A stretch of DNA of 64,000 bases from Heloderma charlesbogerti (GCA_026122225.1 JANEZZ010002065.1:992001-1056000); one strand, 5' to 3'. Shown: positions 1 to 11,693, counted from the first letter of the stretch. The notes: generated from the letters alone by a model not told the origin. Made by a program: numbers and translations.

Positions 1-2604
1 AGCTTCTCAGTTTCGCCCCATTCTACCCCATTCCAGCACTCTGCCAGAGAATTATTGCTTCCAACCCATCTTTCTACCCCACCGCACTTTCTCCTTCTCC
101 CTTCTCAATGAGATGAGAAGCTCCCATGATCTTGAATGATTGCTACTACGACTTCACATAAACAGAGAAACTACAGAATGTCAAAGAAGCACAGCATCAA
201 GATAGTGATCTCATGGAGAAGTGAAGAGTTACTAAAGTTAGCCTTTAACCCTTTAAATGCTTTAACGATTTACTGTGGCTCCGTATGCACTGAGATCTGT
301 TAAAGATTCACTGCAAGGGAGCGAGATTTATTTCTTACTTCCTAGTAAACATGCACAGAAGGTGGGGAGGTTGCTTTGGTTTGCTTTCCCTATAGGCGGG
401 CTCAGCCAATCACGGGTTCCTGCTGCTAAAAGCAGCACTAGTTAGCACTTAATGCCAGCTGAGCCCAGCCAAATGCACCATTGGTTTATAAAAAAATAAA
501 TTGAAGGTTCCTAAACTGGGGTCACCTAGGTATGCAGGGTGGCTGATGTGGTGAAGAAGATAAAAAGAAACTGCAATTAATGGCAAAGTGAAGCGAGGAG
601 AAATAATTACTGGAACTCCGGAGTGCCCGGCTGTGAAACAGCGGAAACCTTGGGAAATACAGACAGGGGAAACACCCTTTGACACACCCCTGGGCAGGGC
701 TATCATGCCAAAGCAGGTGCGGAGGATAGGAGCACACAGCACGAGAAGTGCAGAGAACCCAAATTAAAAGGAAAAAAACAGAGTATAAGTAGTCTCAGAA
801 AATACAGATTTTCCACTGCAAAGCCTGGGATGGCTTTGGTTTTGCCACAACATCATCTGCCACCAACGACCTCCAAATGCTCCCAATTCGCAGAAAATTG
901 TCCGTGAGAACAACCCCCCCCCCCCCGAGAGCCACGTCCAGTGAGAATAAATCTGCGGTCTCCAATGTGGTGCCCATGGGTACCAATGCACCTGCGGACA
1001 CCTTTGGCACCTGCCAGGATCCCCGAGCCTCCTGATTTTTTTATTTTTATTTTTTTAACAAGGAGGCTGGCATGCTGCAAAGCAAAGTGCCTCCAGCACC
1101 AACTTTATTTGGGTTCAGAAGACTGGTTTTGTGTTTTGGAACTCAGACCCCACTTTTCTCTTGTACATAGGTTCTTGAACAAGTTTCCTTTCTTCTAGTT
1201 TTACCAATTTGCCATCTGGGAAATGGGTGTGTTGTGACCAGCCATGCCTAGCACAGTAGAAATTTTATGGATGGGCAACCACCAACCCCAACACACACAC
1301 ACAGTAGCCACTTGATGAGTACCCATGACACTCTCTCAAAATTCCAAATGTGCCCACTGACCCAAAAAGCTGGGGACTCCTGGCATAGACAGTATGGAGC
1401 TAGATGGACTACTGGTTATATTAGGCAGCTTTAAATCTATTAGGCAGCTTCTTATATTCCTATGGCAAAAGAGGAATGGACCATACATGCAGCTTTCCTG
1501 TTGCCGGCCATAGGCGTTAATGTATTCATGTATAAATATGAAAAAAAAATCTCTTATCCTGCAACAGGATACTCATTCATGCACAGGGTTGTAACAATTA
1601 CCACAATCCACCAGAAACATCTCCTAAGCATGCTCCATTAGAGACATTAAGAAACATTCTCCCCATTTCATACATGCTCATGCATTGCTCCCATTCATTA
1701 AAATATTGAAAAAGAAGAAATGATGGCACACATAGACAGGTTTAAACCCCCACCCTGCAGCCTCTTGTGTCCTCTGAAACTTTGTTCCAGGGAGTTGGGG
1801 GACCCTCCAGAACAGTGTGGGAAGGGCTGCAGCGGAAGGGAAATCATCAAAGGTCACCTCTCTACCTTTCTACCAGTGAGACAGCTGTGCTGGATCAAAA
1901 GCTTTCCATGGACAGAAGGAGCCCTCTTGTTCATGAAGGGCAAAGCGTGAATCCAGCCCACTAAGGAAAGCCAGGCACTAGATTCCTACTTACAGATCTT
2001 CCCTGGAAAATCTACCTGAATATTCCATTCCAGGGTAATTTTTTCCACAGGAAACCACAAAGAACTTTATGCTGTAACCAGTCTAGAGATGGTACTTTTG
2101 ACTGGACAGTGATTTGGTCTTTGGCAGCCATGGAATGAATATATGATTTTATTTCATAAATAAAAACAAAATATTACTCAAAGCTATTAGAGACAAGGAA
2201 AAATGTATAATTATTTCATAGTCCATCTTAGAATGACTTGCCATATAGCCAAGAAAACATTCACAAAAATAACTAACGTGGGCATATTGCCACCTTTGGA
2301 GAACTGACACCCTGATCCCTAAGTACATTTACAGTGAACAAAGTCCCTCTGAAATAAAACAAGGGCTTGTTTCCAAAGCTGCCTTTCCAGTAATGGGAAG
2401 TCCCTTCTGTTCATAGAAGGGCTGTTTCCAACCTAATAGAACAACACTGCATGAAAAAGTAACCGGAAATCTTCTGTTTGGCCAAGCTCTTGCATAAGAC
2501 TTCACACAAGCTGTTGCTCAAGAAGACAACAACAACCTTTTATGGCCCACTTACAATTTGCATTTTCTTTATTCACTATTTTCTTATACTTATAAGCCCA
2601 AAAA
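1..2604. other. Intergenic, no gene recognised
   Basis: No credible coding exon. A MITE end may lie at about 1362-1384 (AAAGCTGGGGACTCCTGGCA, mirrored in style by sequence near 1010), and there is a poly-C run at 915-926. Confidence 0.5.
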
Positions 2605-3200
2605 TGTTCCGGCATTTATTTATTTATTTTTATCTACAACATTTGTATACTGCTCCCCATCTAAAACAGATTCCAGAGTGGTGAGCATAAGAGGTACAAT
2701 AGTAAAAAAAAGATAAAATATTAAAACACCATATTAAAATAATTAAAAACAGAAAGCTAATAAAAACTGTGGCTGGTCATTTAAGGAATACCTCCTAGAG
2801 CAGAACTGTTTTCAGGAGACGCTGGAAGCAATACAGTGTTGATGCCTGCCTGACCTCCAAGGAAAGGGAGTTCCGAAGAAAGGGGGCCTCCACGCTGAAG
2901 GCTCTTCTCTGGGCCAAAGGTCCATGAGACACCACTTGGAGCATCCCATTTGATTACTTCAGTGACTGGGCAGTTTGATAATGGAGGAGACCCTCTTTCA
3001 AATATCCTTGTCCTAAGTTTTTCAGGGTTTTATATCCAGCTATCCCTGTTCAGGAAAGGCTGCAGTTGGCGAACCAGCAGAGGTTGATAAAAAGCACTCC
3101 AAGTTGCCATGCATTGCCGTGCAAGCTCCAAGCACTGAAGCACAAAAAGTTTTCCTCTAGTATTTTTGCAGGAGTCAATGGAACACAACAGTAATACATT
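2605..3200 (-). mobile_element. L2/CR1-group LINE 3' fragment
   Basis: A TTTATTTATTTA start, then a TATACTGC box and the antisense of the RT C-terminus (complement of GGAAAGGGAGTTCCGAAGAA) match a squamate LINE seen at least five more times in this window. Further sequence (GGCTGCAGTTGGCGAACCAG) continues the same family. It is degenerate with many stops. Confidence 0.7.
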
Positions 3201-3264
3201 TTCTCCTTCTGCTCACAGTTCTTTGGATCCAAGCCATGGACTGTATAACTTCCATACAGAGCAG

Positions 3265-3390
3265 GGATGGGGAACATGTGTCCCTCCAGAAGTTGTTGGA
3301 CTGCAACTCCCATAATCCGTAACTCTTGGCTCTACCGACAGGAGCTGAAGTCCAACAAGATCTGGAGGTGCTACACATTTCCCAATACAG
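3265..3390. mobile_element. hAT-type MITE (fold-back)
   Basis: The sequence between GGGATGGGGAACATGTGTCCCTC and the mirrored ACACATTTCCC folds back on itself, with CCTCCAGAAGTTGTTGGAC facing GTCCAACAAGATCTGGAGG. It sits between two LINE fragments. A related fold-back copy lies at 23955-24070. Confidence 0.6.
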
Positions 3391-3398
3391 ATGAAGAC

Positions 3399-3568
3399 TA
3401 TCAAGGCCCCATCACCTGTTGCCACCCATCAAACTTCAGAGGGCATCCAAAGAGGGGCTTTTGACAATAATCCCAGTGGTAGATGTGGAGAAAGGTGGAC
3501 CTTCAGGTCCAAGTCCTGTAGGGCTTTAAAGGTAAGCACCAGAACTTTGAATTGCATTCAGAATCAGA
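3399..3568 (-). mobile_element. L2/CR1-group LINE fragment (same family)
   Basis: Read on the minus strand it gives MQFKVLVLTFKALQDLDL, the RT C-terminal segment. The sequence parallels 8260-8450 almost base for base (CCCCATCACCT, GTAGGGCTT, GGTAAGCACCAG). Confidence 0.7.
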
Positions 3569-3587
3569 GAGGACATTTCCTAAGCAT

Positions 3588-3805
3588 GAGAGTCAGTGTG
3601 GTGTAGTGGTCAGAGTGCTGGATTGTGACTTGGGAGATCTGCATTCTAGTCCCCAGTTGGTCATGAAGCTCACTGGCTGACGTTGGGCCTGTCATTGCCT
3701 CTCAGCCTGACCTATTGTGGGAATAACATGGAGAGGAGGACCATGTAAGCTGCCTTGGGTTCCTTACAAAAGGAAAAAAAGCAGGATAGAAATGTAATAA
3801 ATCAT
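3588..3805 (+). mobile_element. Sauria-type SINE
   Basis: The head GTCAGTGTGGTGTAGTGG, the body TGAAGCTCACTGGCTGACGT, TGCCTCTCAGCCTGACCTA and GGAGAGGAGGACCATGTAAG, and the tail GATAGAAATGTAATAAAT match the tRNA-derived Sauria SINE as I remember it. The family is specific to squamates and is the best single taxonomic marker here. Confidence 0.88.
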
Positions 3806-3871
3806 TAATTAATTAAGCAAGCAGGAAACAACCTTCTGATACAACCTTATGAACTTAAACTGGATAATATA

Positions 3872-5502
3872 CAGTCAGGACCAGAAATATTGGAACAAGG
3901 ATAAGGCCTCTGTACACCACCACATTGAAGTTGAAAGGAAACACACCCAGATGGGAGCAAAGTCAGGACTTTCAGCTGTAATTCAAGGGGTTTGACAAAA
4001 GTGGGGCACTGACCATTCAGGAAGAACAGCCTGTGGCATACACACACACACATTGTTGGTGGCGCATAAGTAATGGAACAAGCCAACATCATTTCAAACT
4101 TAAGGATCGCCTTTAATACCTGGATGAAAATCCTTTGCAGTCAAGGACTGCCTGAAGTCTGGAACCCATGGACATGACCCAATGCTGAGTTTCCTCCCTC
4201 GAGATGCTTTGCCAGGCTTTACTGCAGCTGCCTTCAGCTGCTGCTTGTTTGTGGGTCTTTCTGCCTTCAGTCTTGTCTTCAGGAAGTGAAAAGCATGCTC
4301 TATTGGGTTGAGATCAGGTGACTAACTTGGCCATTGAAGAACATCCCACTTCTTTGCCTTGAGAAACTCTTGGGTAGCTTTTGCTGTATGTTTTGGGTCA
4401 TTATCCGTCTGCAATATGAAGCGGCGTCCTATCAGTTTGGCAGCATTCGGCTGAATCTGAGCAGAAAGTATAGCCCTATACACTTCAGAATTCATCCTGC
4501 TGCTTTTATTAGCAGTCAGGTCATCAATAAACACCAGTGACCCGGTTCCACTGGCAGCCATACATGCCCATGCCATAACACTGCCTCCACCATGTTTGAC
4601 AGATGATGTGGCATGCTTTGGATCATGAGCTGTTCCTTTCCTTCTCCATACTTTTCTCTTCTCATCATTCTGGTACAAGTTAATCTTGGTTTCATCAGTC
4701 CAAAGAATCTTATGCCAGAACTGGGCAGGCTTTTTTAGGTGTTTGCTGGCAAAGGCTAATCTGGCCTGTCTGTTCTTGAGCGTTACCAGTGGTTTGCACC
4801 TTGTTGTGAAGCCTCCGTATTTACATTCATAAAGCCGTCTCTTGACTGTAGATGTTGACAATGACATGCCTACCTCCTCAAGAGCATTCTTGACCTGACT
4901 AGATGTTGTGAAGGGGTTCCTCTTCACCATGAGCAGAATTCTGCGGTCATCCACTTTAGTTGTCTTCTGTGGTCTTCCAGGCCTTTTGCTGTTGCTGAGC
5001 TTGCCAATTAATTCCTTCTTTTTCAGGATGTTCCAAACTGTTGTGTTGGCCACTCCCACTGTTTTTGCTGTCTCTCTCATGGGTTTATTTTGTTTCCTCA
5101 GCCTAATTATGGCCTCCTTTACTCGCATAGACACCTCTTTGGACCTCATGTTGGGGGTTCCAGGGAACAGCTACCAAATGCAAAGGTAACACTCAGAACC
5201 ACCTCCAGGCCTTTTGTCTGCTTGATTGGTCATGGGGTACCCAGGAAACAGGCCACACCTGGCCATGCAGCTGCTTGTCAGCCATTCATTCCATTACGTA
5301 TGAGCCACCAATGATGGGGGGGGTGTATGCCACTCGCTGTACTTCCTGAATGCCCCCACTTTTGTCCAACCCCTTGAATTACAGCTGAAAGTCCTGACTT
5401 CACTCCCATCTGGGTGTGTTTCCTTTGAACTTCAATGTGGTGGTGTACAGAGGCCAACTGCCAAAACAGTTATCCTTGTTCCAATATTTCTGGCACTGAC
5501 TG
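3872..5502 (-). mobile_element. Tc1/mariner-type transposon with long inverted repeats
   Basis: The element is flanked by TA on both sides (3870-3871 and 5503-5504), as expected of Tc1 insertion. Its ends are long inverted repeats of roughly 150 bp: CAGTCAGGACCAGAAATATT at the left mirrors the right end, which carries a small indel and the change GGCACTGACTG. The length is 1631 bp, and a Tc1 transposase frame lies on the minus strand between the repeats. The arms remain very similar, so the insertion is fairly young. Confidence 0.9.
4085..5149 (-). pseudogene. Tc1-like transposase, inactivated
   Basis: The frame opens MRSKEVSMRVKEAIIRLRKQ, a helix-turn-helix of the Tc1 type with GRPQK basic linker, and contains the first catalytic Asp in ILWTDETK and the second in LQTDNDPKHTA. 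After LQWPS it meets a TAG, while the expected SPDLNPIEH catalytic-Glu segment continues directly after that stop in the same frame. A further single-base frame slip lies about 55 codons on, near 4212. These two lesions make the enzyme non-functional as it stands; the family normally has about 340 residues. Confidence 0.88.
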
Positions 5503-5559
5503 TAGTTCTATTCATTTTGTAACATTTCTCTATGCTTTCTCCCGCCCTACTGTATTCCT

Positions 5560-5810
5560 TTTTCAAATGTATCTTTATTTCTCTCATTAAAAGATTTATA
5601 TACCATCCTTCAGTGGAGCATCCAGTGCGGTTTACAAAAACAAGATAATATAAATAATATAAATAAAATATAATGAGCATGTTAACAGAGAAAATATTTA
5701 TTTATTTAATGTATTACATGCCTCATAAAATAAAATTCTCTAGGAAGAATGTAATAATAATACACATTAATAATGGAATAATAAAACACATTGAATACAC
5801 CTTTTCCTGG
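5560..5810 (-). mobile_element. LINE 3' fragment, left part of an interrupted copy
   Basis: The TATACCATCCTTCAG box and AT-rich tail are the 3' UTR of the same L2/CR1-group LINE. The copy stops at CCTGG (5806-5810) and resumes at CCTGGTGCTGAAAGAATAAC (7501 onward), so it was split by the insertion described next. Confidence 0.6.
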
Positions 5811-7500
5811 GCCCCATCTACACGAACCTTTTACTCTGGGGCAGCTGCAGGTCGAGGTCCTTCGGAATAGACGACACAGATGCCACTTCGCAGCCATCTT
5901 TGGTTTTCTCCCAGAAAATGCAGATTTCCAAAGAGGCGTTTTGCTACGATGTTTTCGGTTTGCTGAGGGTTTCCTATGGTTATGAGCTGTCTGTCCATTC
6001 CCTGAACTGACTTAGCATTTTGAGGTGGGCGTGTTGTAGGTGTGTGTAGTGGTTGCGTCACTCCGTGATGCCCCTTTACTTCCCCCATCCCTTCGCAGCT
6101 GCACTGTTACAGAGGCAGGGAGAGGTGTTTTCATTTATTTAATCACTCTTTCGTGCATTTTTGCAGCTTCGTATCTTCTCAGTGGTTGCTTTGGGACTCA
6201 GTGCCCATGGGCTGGGGGGATCTTGGGGGAGGACCATCTCCACTCCGGCCACCATTTCAGTGACACGTACCTCTCACACTTTGGATGAGCACGAACCATC
6301 GCGAGAGGCTTGGCATGGAAATAAAGTAGCACAGATCACACACATTTTACTAGGGATGGCGGAGAATTCCGCCACAGATTTCAGCGAGGCTGAATGCACT
6401 GGCATTCGGCCCCCCGAAATCCATGGCGGAACGGCCTGCCCCCCCGCCCCCCCACGGATTCCCCCCGGGACGAAGCTTACCTGGGGCGGATGTTCCAGAT
6501 GGCGGCAGCTCCGGCAGTGGCTCCAGTGGCAGCAGCATCGGCTGGTCTTTTGACCGGCTGCCGTAGTCGCCATTTGCATCCTGGTCTTTGCCATTATAGG
6601 CTACATAAGTATTTACGTAGCCTATCATGGCAAGCCAAGCAAAAAAAACAAAAACGGCGTACACAAATGGCAGCAGCTACGGCGGCCGCCATTTGCGTTC
6701 CCTATTTTTCGCCGTTTTAGCCTACATAAATACTTACGTAGGCTATTACGGCGAAAAAAAAGAACGCAAATAGCCCCCACTATGCTATTTGCGTTCCCCT
6801 TTTTTTTTCACCGTAATAGCCTACGTAAATATTTACATAGGCTAAAACAGTGAAAAATAGGGAACACAAATGGGGGCGCCGTAGCCGCCGCCATTTGCGT
6901 ACGCTGGTTTTTTTTCTTTTCTTTTTTTGCCCAGCTGTGATAGGCTACGTAAATATTTATGTAGTCTATCATTGCAGCCTGGCTGGACACAAATGGTGGC
7001 CGCTATGGTGGCTGCCATTTGTGTCCACAGCAGCCCGTCCGCAGCTGGAAGTCCGGCTGCGGACGGCCCTGGCCTGCTGCTCCGCGGAGCCGCCATGGAG
7101 CGCAGCCGGCCGGGCAGGATTCCGGGGAGGAAGACCGGATCGCCTCCCCCCCGCCATCGAGGATTCCGGGGGGAGGGACGGAGCACCTCCCCCCCACCGT
7201 GAATCAATTCCGCGAAAAGGTAAGTGACTTTTGTACATCCCTACATTTTACCTAACGAGGGACAGACAAACAGAACACAACCTCTAAAATACAAAACAGC
7301 CACTGGAGTGTCGCACCTCCATACTCATGGGCCTGCAACGCTGCACATTCAAATATAATGGCAAAAAAAGGGCACAGCGGAATCTATTGGGGAAGACCAC
7401 AGTAAATCGCGAGTGTATCGCAGCAGAAGCAAATTTGAAGCTGCAATGCTGCGCAGTTGTGACAGAGTGAAGGGTGAAAGCAGTGCCATGTAGATGGGGC
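5811..7500. mobile_element. Non-autonomous DNA transposon with 12-bp TIRs, 5-bp TSD
   Basis: The termini GCCCCATCTACA and TGTAGATGGGGC are perfect inverted repeats. The flanks carry CCTGG on both sides (5806-5810 and 7501-7505), a 5-bp target duplication inside a LINE. No transposase frame is visible. The element is itself interrupted by the one at 6351-7243. The superfamily is uncertain; a 5-bp TSD fits some hAT groups. Confidence 0.65.
6351..7243. mobile_element. hAT-like fold-back MITE with 8-bp TSD
   Basis: The termini TAGGGATG and CATCCCTA are bordered by an exact 8-bp duplication CATTTTAC (6343-6350 and 7244-7251), diagnostic of hAT-type insertion. The interior is GC- and CpG-rich, lacks any coding frame, and contains four palindromes of 28-30 bp (6596-6625, 6718-6745, 6817-6844, 6940-6969) arranged symmetrically about 6782, linked by inverted blocks such as CATTTGCGTTCCCTATTTTT and its complement. 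Confidence 0.88.
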
Positions 7501-7612
7501 CCTGGTGCTGAAAGAATAACAGTGTTTGAACCAAGGCAGGCCTCTCTGAGGAGGAAATTCCACAAACAGTTGCCATTACTGAGAAGGTGCTCTCTCTCTG
7601 TCTCTCTCTCTC
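7501..7612 (-). mobile_element. LINE fragment, right part of the interrupted copy
   Basis: On the minus strand LWNFLLREACLG parallels the RT-tail motif LWNSLPREVR, and CCTGGTGCTGAAAGAATAAC aligns with CCTGGTGCCAAAAAGACCAC in the copy near 20590. A (TC)n stretch follows. Confidence 0.6.
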
Positions 7613-7794
7613 TCTCCATCTGGTCACCACTTACCTCAGATGACAGACGTGTGGAAGGGAGCCTCAAGAAATAACATTGGCATTACATTTCAATGTTTCA
7701 AACACATTGTAAGCTGGAGGGCAAAGACTGTGTTGTTTTTTATTTATCTGTATGGGGCTCTAAAAGCCTTTTTGGCTGAAGACCAGACTAAAAA

Positions 7795-8008
7795 TGCTTT
7801 AAATAAATTATGGTATTTAAGCATTATTTAAAAATGCTTTAAATAAATTAATAATATTAATAATAATTAATATTATTTAAATATTAAATATTAATATTTA
7901 ATATTAGAAATATTATTATTTGTAAATAATAAATTATTATTTTTAAATAAAATAAACTTACATTTATAAATGTAAATAAATTACATTTATTTAAAAACAT
8001 TATATCCC
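7795..8008. repeat. AT-rich low-complexity tract
   Basis: About 200 bp are almost pure A and T, with repeated TTTAAATAA and TAATATTAA words and short palindromes. It separates two LINE fragments. Confidence 0.8.
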
Positions 8009-8450
8009 ATCTTTCAGTAATCTATTCTCAGAGTGGCTATCAGTAAAATAGTTTATATATAAAAGAGCGTGTCATAATTAAATAGTTGAAGTAATAAAAG
8101 CAGATGAGCATGACAGGGGCAAAATAAGAGTCAGAGTCAACTAATACATTTAAAGGTCTGGGAAAACAAAAGAGCCTTTACCGGGCTCTGAAAGGAAATA
8201 GGAGGAGGCACCAAGTGGGCCTCCCTGGGAAACGTGTTCTATCAATGGGATGCCATCACTGAAAAGACCCCATCACCTCTTGCAACCCATCTAACTTCAA
8301 AGGCAGTGGTAGCTGAAGATGGGCCTCTGGCAATCATCTCGGTGCACGGGCAAGTCCATGTGGGAAAAGATGGTCCTTGGGATGTTCGGGTCCAACCCCT
8401 GTAGGGCTTGAAAGGTAAGCACCAGCACTTTGAACTGAGTTCAGAAAGTA
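8009..8450 (-). mobile_element. L2/CR1-group LINE 3' fragment
   Basis: It has the same order as other copies: TATCCCATCTTTCAG box, AT-rich 3' UTR, GGGCCTCCCTGGGAAACGTG (RT tail antisense), then GTAGGGCTTGAAAGGTAAGC. Minus-strand reading gives QFKVLVLTFQALQ. Confidence 0.75.
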
Positions 8451-9054
8451 GTGATGGATGAATTTACCACAACAGGAAATGTCATTTGCTCATCAAGTTA
8501 GAAATTACTCCATCCAATCTTGGATAAAAGTTTCCCAGATTCCAGGATCTCATCGCTGATGTCAACTAATGCCAAAGCCCAGCTCTCTCCCTCGCTCACC
8601 AGCCAGTTGCTCCAGGCTGCAGCGCTCCCTTCCCGACCTCCTCCTTGAAATGCCATCTTCATGCTCTCAACAGTGCAGGTCTTTTCATGGGTAGCCTTTC
8701 AGTCCAGCAGCACTTCCTGGAATGCCCATGTAACATCGGCATTCCAGAAAGTGCTGCCAGACTGAAAGGCTACCTATGAAGAGACCTGCGCCACTGTGAG
8801 TGAGCGCACATGCAGCGCTTTCAAAATAAAAAATAGGTGAGAGATGTTGCAGTCATGCAGTCCATGCAGGTCCTAGTAATCCATCTGGATTTGAATAACA
8901 ACGTTTATTAGATAGCTGTCCAAGCTTGGTATACATGTGGTATTACGAACATGACAGACGCTACTAACGAAACGCCTCATTTTGAGTTTCAGCAACATCA
9001 CCAGAAGCAGTCAAGCAGCAAAGCTGTTTCAAAGCTGACAAGATGTGTTCTTCA

Positions 9055-9260
9055 GTAATTTACATAGCAGCTGTATTTTGGACTAGCAGAAGTTTCTGAG
9101 GAGTCTTCAAAGGTAGCCCCACATGTGGCCGAATTCTGTCCAGGAGGGGCTGCAGCTGACCCTCCAGCAATGAGCTGGTGAAAGGTGCTATACGCCATAG
9201 AAGCCAGCTGGGGCTACAGTGCAAAAACACACACACACACACCACCAAATGCCCGTCTAG
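9055..9260 (-). mobile_element. LINE fragment (same family, upstream part)
   Basis: The minus strand reads LQPLLDRIRPHVGLPLKTPQ and KLLLVQNTAA, typical of the L2/CR1 RT region. A short (AC)n tract is included near 9226. Confidence 0.6.
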
Positions 9261-9742
9261 AACCATTTGAATGATGCCAGTGAATGGGACTGTTCTTTTA
9301 AAGGGAACTTAAAACCAACTGCCACTCTGAATTCCCAAGCTGTTCACTTGAAAGACAGTACTGACTACTTTTCCCAAGTTACATTACTTGGCATTTATCA
9401 AGAATAAATTTCACCTGCCATTTTATCATCCATTTGCCTAATTTTGCAAGATTCTTTTGTAACTCTTCACAGTAGAAAGCAGACTTGATTAGACTGAATA
9501 ATTCATGTGTGCAAAACTTGGCACTACACTAAAGGCTTGTTTTAGAAGACCATTTTAAAAAAAAATTAAGATCCTTTGGGGAGCCCACTATTTTCTTCTC
9601 CAGTAGTACATTGTGGCAGATTGGGCAAACTTTTTATATTTGCGCCAGTTTACTCTGCTGCCCAATTAGAAATTCAATTATTAAATGCCTCCAAGAGAAT
9701 TCTGGATTAAAATATGGAATCCCAAAGCCCAGTGCAACTCAC

Positions 9743-9946
9743 CTCAGTCTCTTGGTGCTAAAGTAATTAAGGGTACCATCATTGATGACTGGCTCATTGG
9801 TACTCTTTACTAATAAGAAAATAAACCAAATAATAAGCACCATGAGGCCAATGTCCGTATTGAATTTATAGGACCATGAAAGTAAGTAGATGAATAATAA
9901 AAACAGGAATGTGATCAAATAAGGTAACAAAGGGGATCTTTTCAGA
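9743..9946 (-). CDS. Unidentified exon-like ORF encoding two hydrophobic segments
   Basis: I do not recognise this. On the minus strand an open frame runs from a good acceptor (TTCTGTATTTCCAG|TCT) to a consensus donor (CTGAG|GTGAGT). The 204-nt stretch is symmetric (phase 2 in and out). It would encode PYLITFLFLLFIYLLSWSY and GLMVLIIWFIFLLVK, two strongly hydrophobic stretches separated by a short polar turn (KFNTDI), then a polar tail ending YFSTKRLR. That looks like a membrane hairpin. No partner exons were found, and it does not match the melanocortin receptors that follow RNMT in human. It could equally be a decayed or chance frame. Confidence 0.3.
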
Positions 9947-11675
9947 CTGGAAATACAGAAGACATGTTTTGAGAACACATGCTCATGGGACAGGATGGAG
10001 TCAAATAAATAATTTTCATGTCACATGCACACCTGTAACATGTCATGGAAGGCTAAAATGTTTTATATGTATGTTATAATAATTTATCTTGATAGTTTAA
10101 ATTTCAGTAATATTGTTTAGACATGAGTTGATTTAAGAATAGAAATGTATCCTTAGGAATGTAGCTTAATAGGACATAAATAAATGAAGTAAAAAGAATA
10201 TAAACATATTTGATAGCCTCCAAGGAGTATATAAAGATGACTTCGAACATACAACATTTGGAGCTATCCTTTTGGATCTGCTACCCCCAACATGTTGGTA
10301 AGCTTAAAACTAACAATTGCTATTGCTTACTTAGAACCCTTGACTTAAGATGATGTTGAATATATCGTGTGTTTAAATCCATACTTGTATAAGCTTCGTA
10401 TTTAGTTATGCTAAGACTTTTATAGTAAAACAAAAAACAAATTCTGTCTAAAAGAGTGATTCAACAGAATGTGCATAGGTTTCCCCTTGAGACCTTCCAA
10501 GTGCATGGAGGCAGGGAGGGTGAAACCAGACGGGATGGCAGTAATGGAGGTGGGCCAATGGGCTCAGCCCCCCTCCACATGCTTATGAATGTGTGGCAGG
10601 GAATCTGTGAAGGATGCTTACGTTAATAACACTTTTGAGGAGTGATGTACTTGAAGATACTACTAGTTAGAAAACAGGTAACACAACATATACAATTCTG
10701 ACCAATTTGATATTAGAAGAGCCAAACATTTGCTGTAGCAAGGACAGGTGCGTTTTTTTAAACTTAATTCTGTCTTGTTTATCAGTTCATGCAATCAAGG
10801 GAAATATGAAGCAGGATTTTCCAGAGGGGTAGCTGGGTCAGTCTATTGCAGGCAAAAACAACAAGCGTTATGGAACTTTAAAGACTAACAAAATTATTCT
10901 GGCATAAGCTTTCATGGACTATAGTCATTTATGTCAGTTGTTTCTATCAGGTCCAGCACCTTATTGTAAATATTTTAGCTGTTTTAGGGTACAGTCCTAT
11001 GCCTGTTTACACAGAAATTGTACAAGAAGTCTAAGACTTTTTCAGTCTAAACATGCATAGGATTGTGCCCTAAATTGTTTAGAATTGTGGATGTTAGAGA
11101 TGTTATATTATGTTTTTATTATCGTGTATTGTGATGTGTATTTTTGTGAACTGCTCAGAGAGCATAGGCTATTGATCAGTATAGAAATGATATACTTTTA
11201 TAAAAAAAGTTATTACTACTACTACTAATAATAATAATACTTGCTTGTCCTTAAGGTCCCGCAAAACTCTGTTGTTTATGAAACAGGAGATCATTGCTTC
11301 CCTTACATGCCAGGCATCACACTGAGTCTTGCTGAACATTTAGACACAGTATGCCTTCCCTGAACCTCTAGAAGTTTAGGGGCTAGGAGCCCAGATATAG
11401 ATCTAGTCTATGAGTGCAGCAGAATGAAGTGAGAGAGTGCTGAGATGTTAGAGTGGACTGTACTACTTCACAATGCAAGGGGGAGATCACATTTTTAAAA
11501 TGCTCCTCTGCATTAAAAACTCCATGAAAACAGAACCCCAGCAGACATTAGGCAAAGGGCTGGACTAGACCCAGTCTCCCTGATTTGCTATTTTTCTATC
11601 TCTTTTTTAACATGAGGGAGCATTCAAAAGTGGCATCCCTCACCTGTAGTCTGGAGTGGTACAGACCATTCTACT

Positions 11676-11693
11676 ACACACACACACACACAC
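11676..11693. repeat. (AC)n microsatellite
   Basis: Nine AC units. Other short (AC)n runs lie near 1287, 4039, 9226 and 17326. Confidence 0.9.

Noticed and set aside
6161..7238. Many GC-rich open frames on both strands
   Set aside because: They fall in the CpG-rich inverted repeats of the hAT-like element, where stops are rare by composition.
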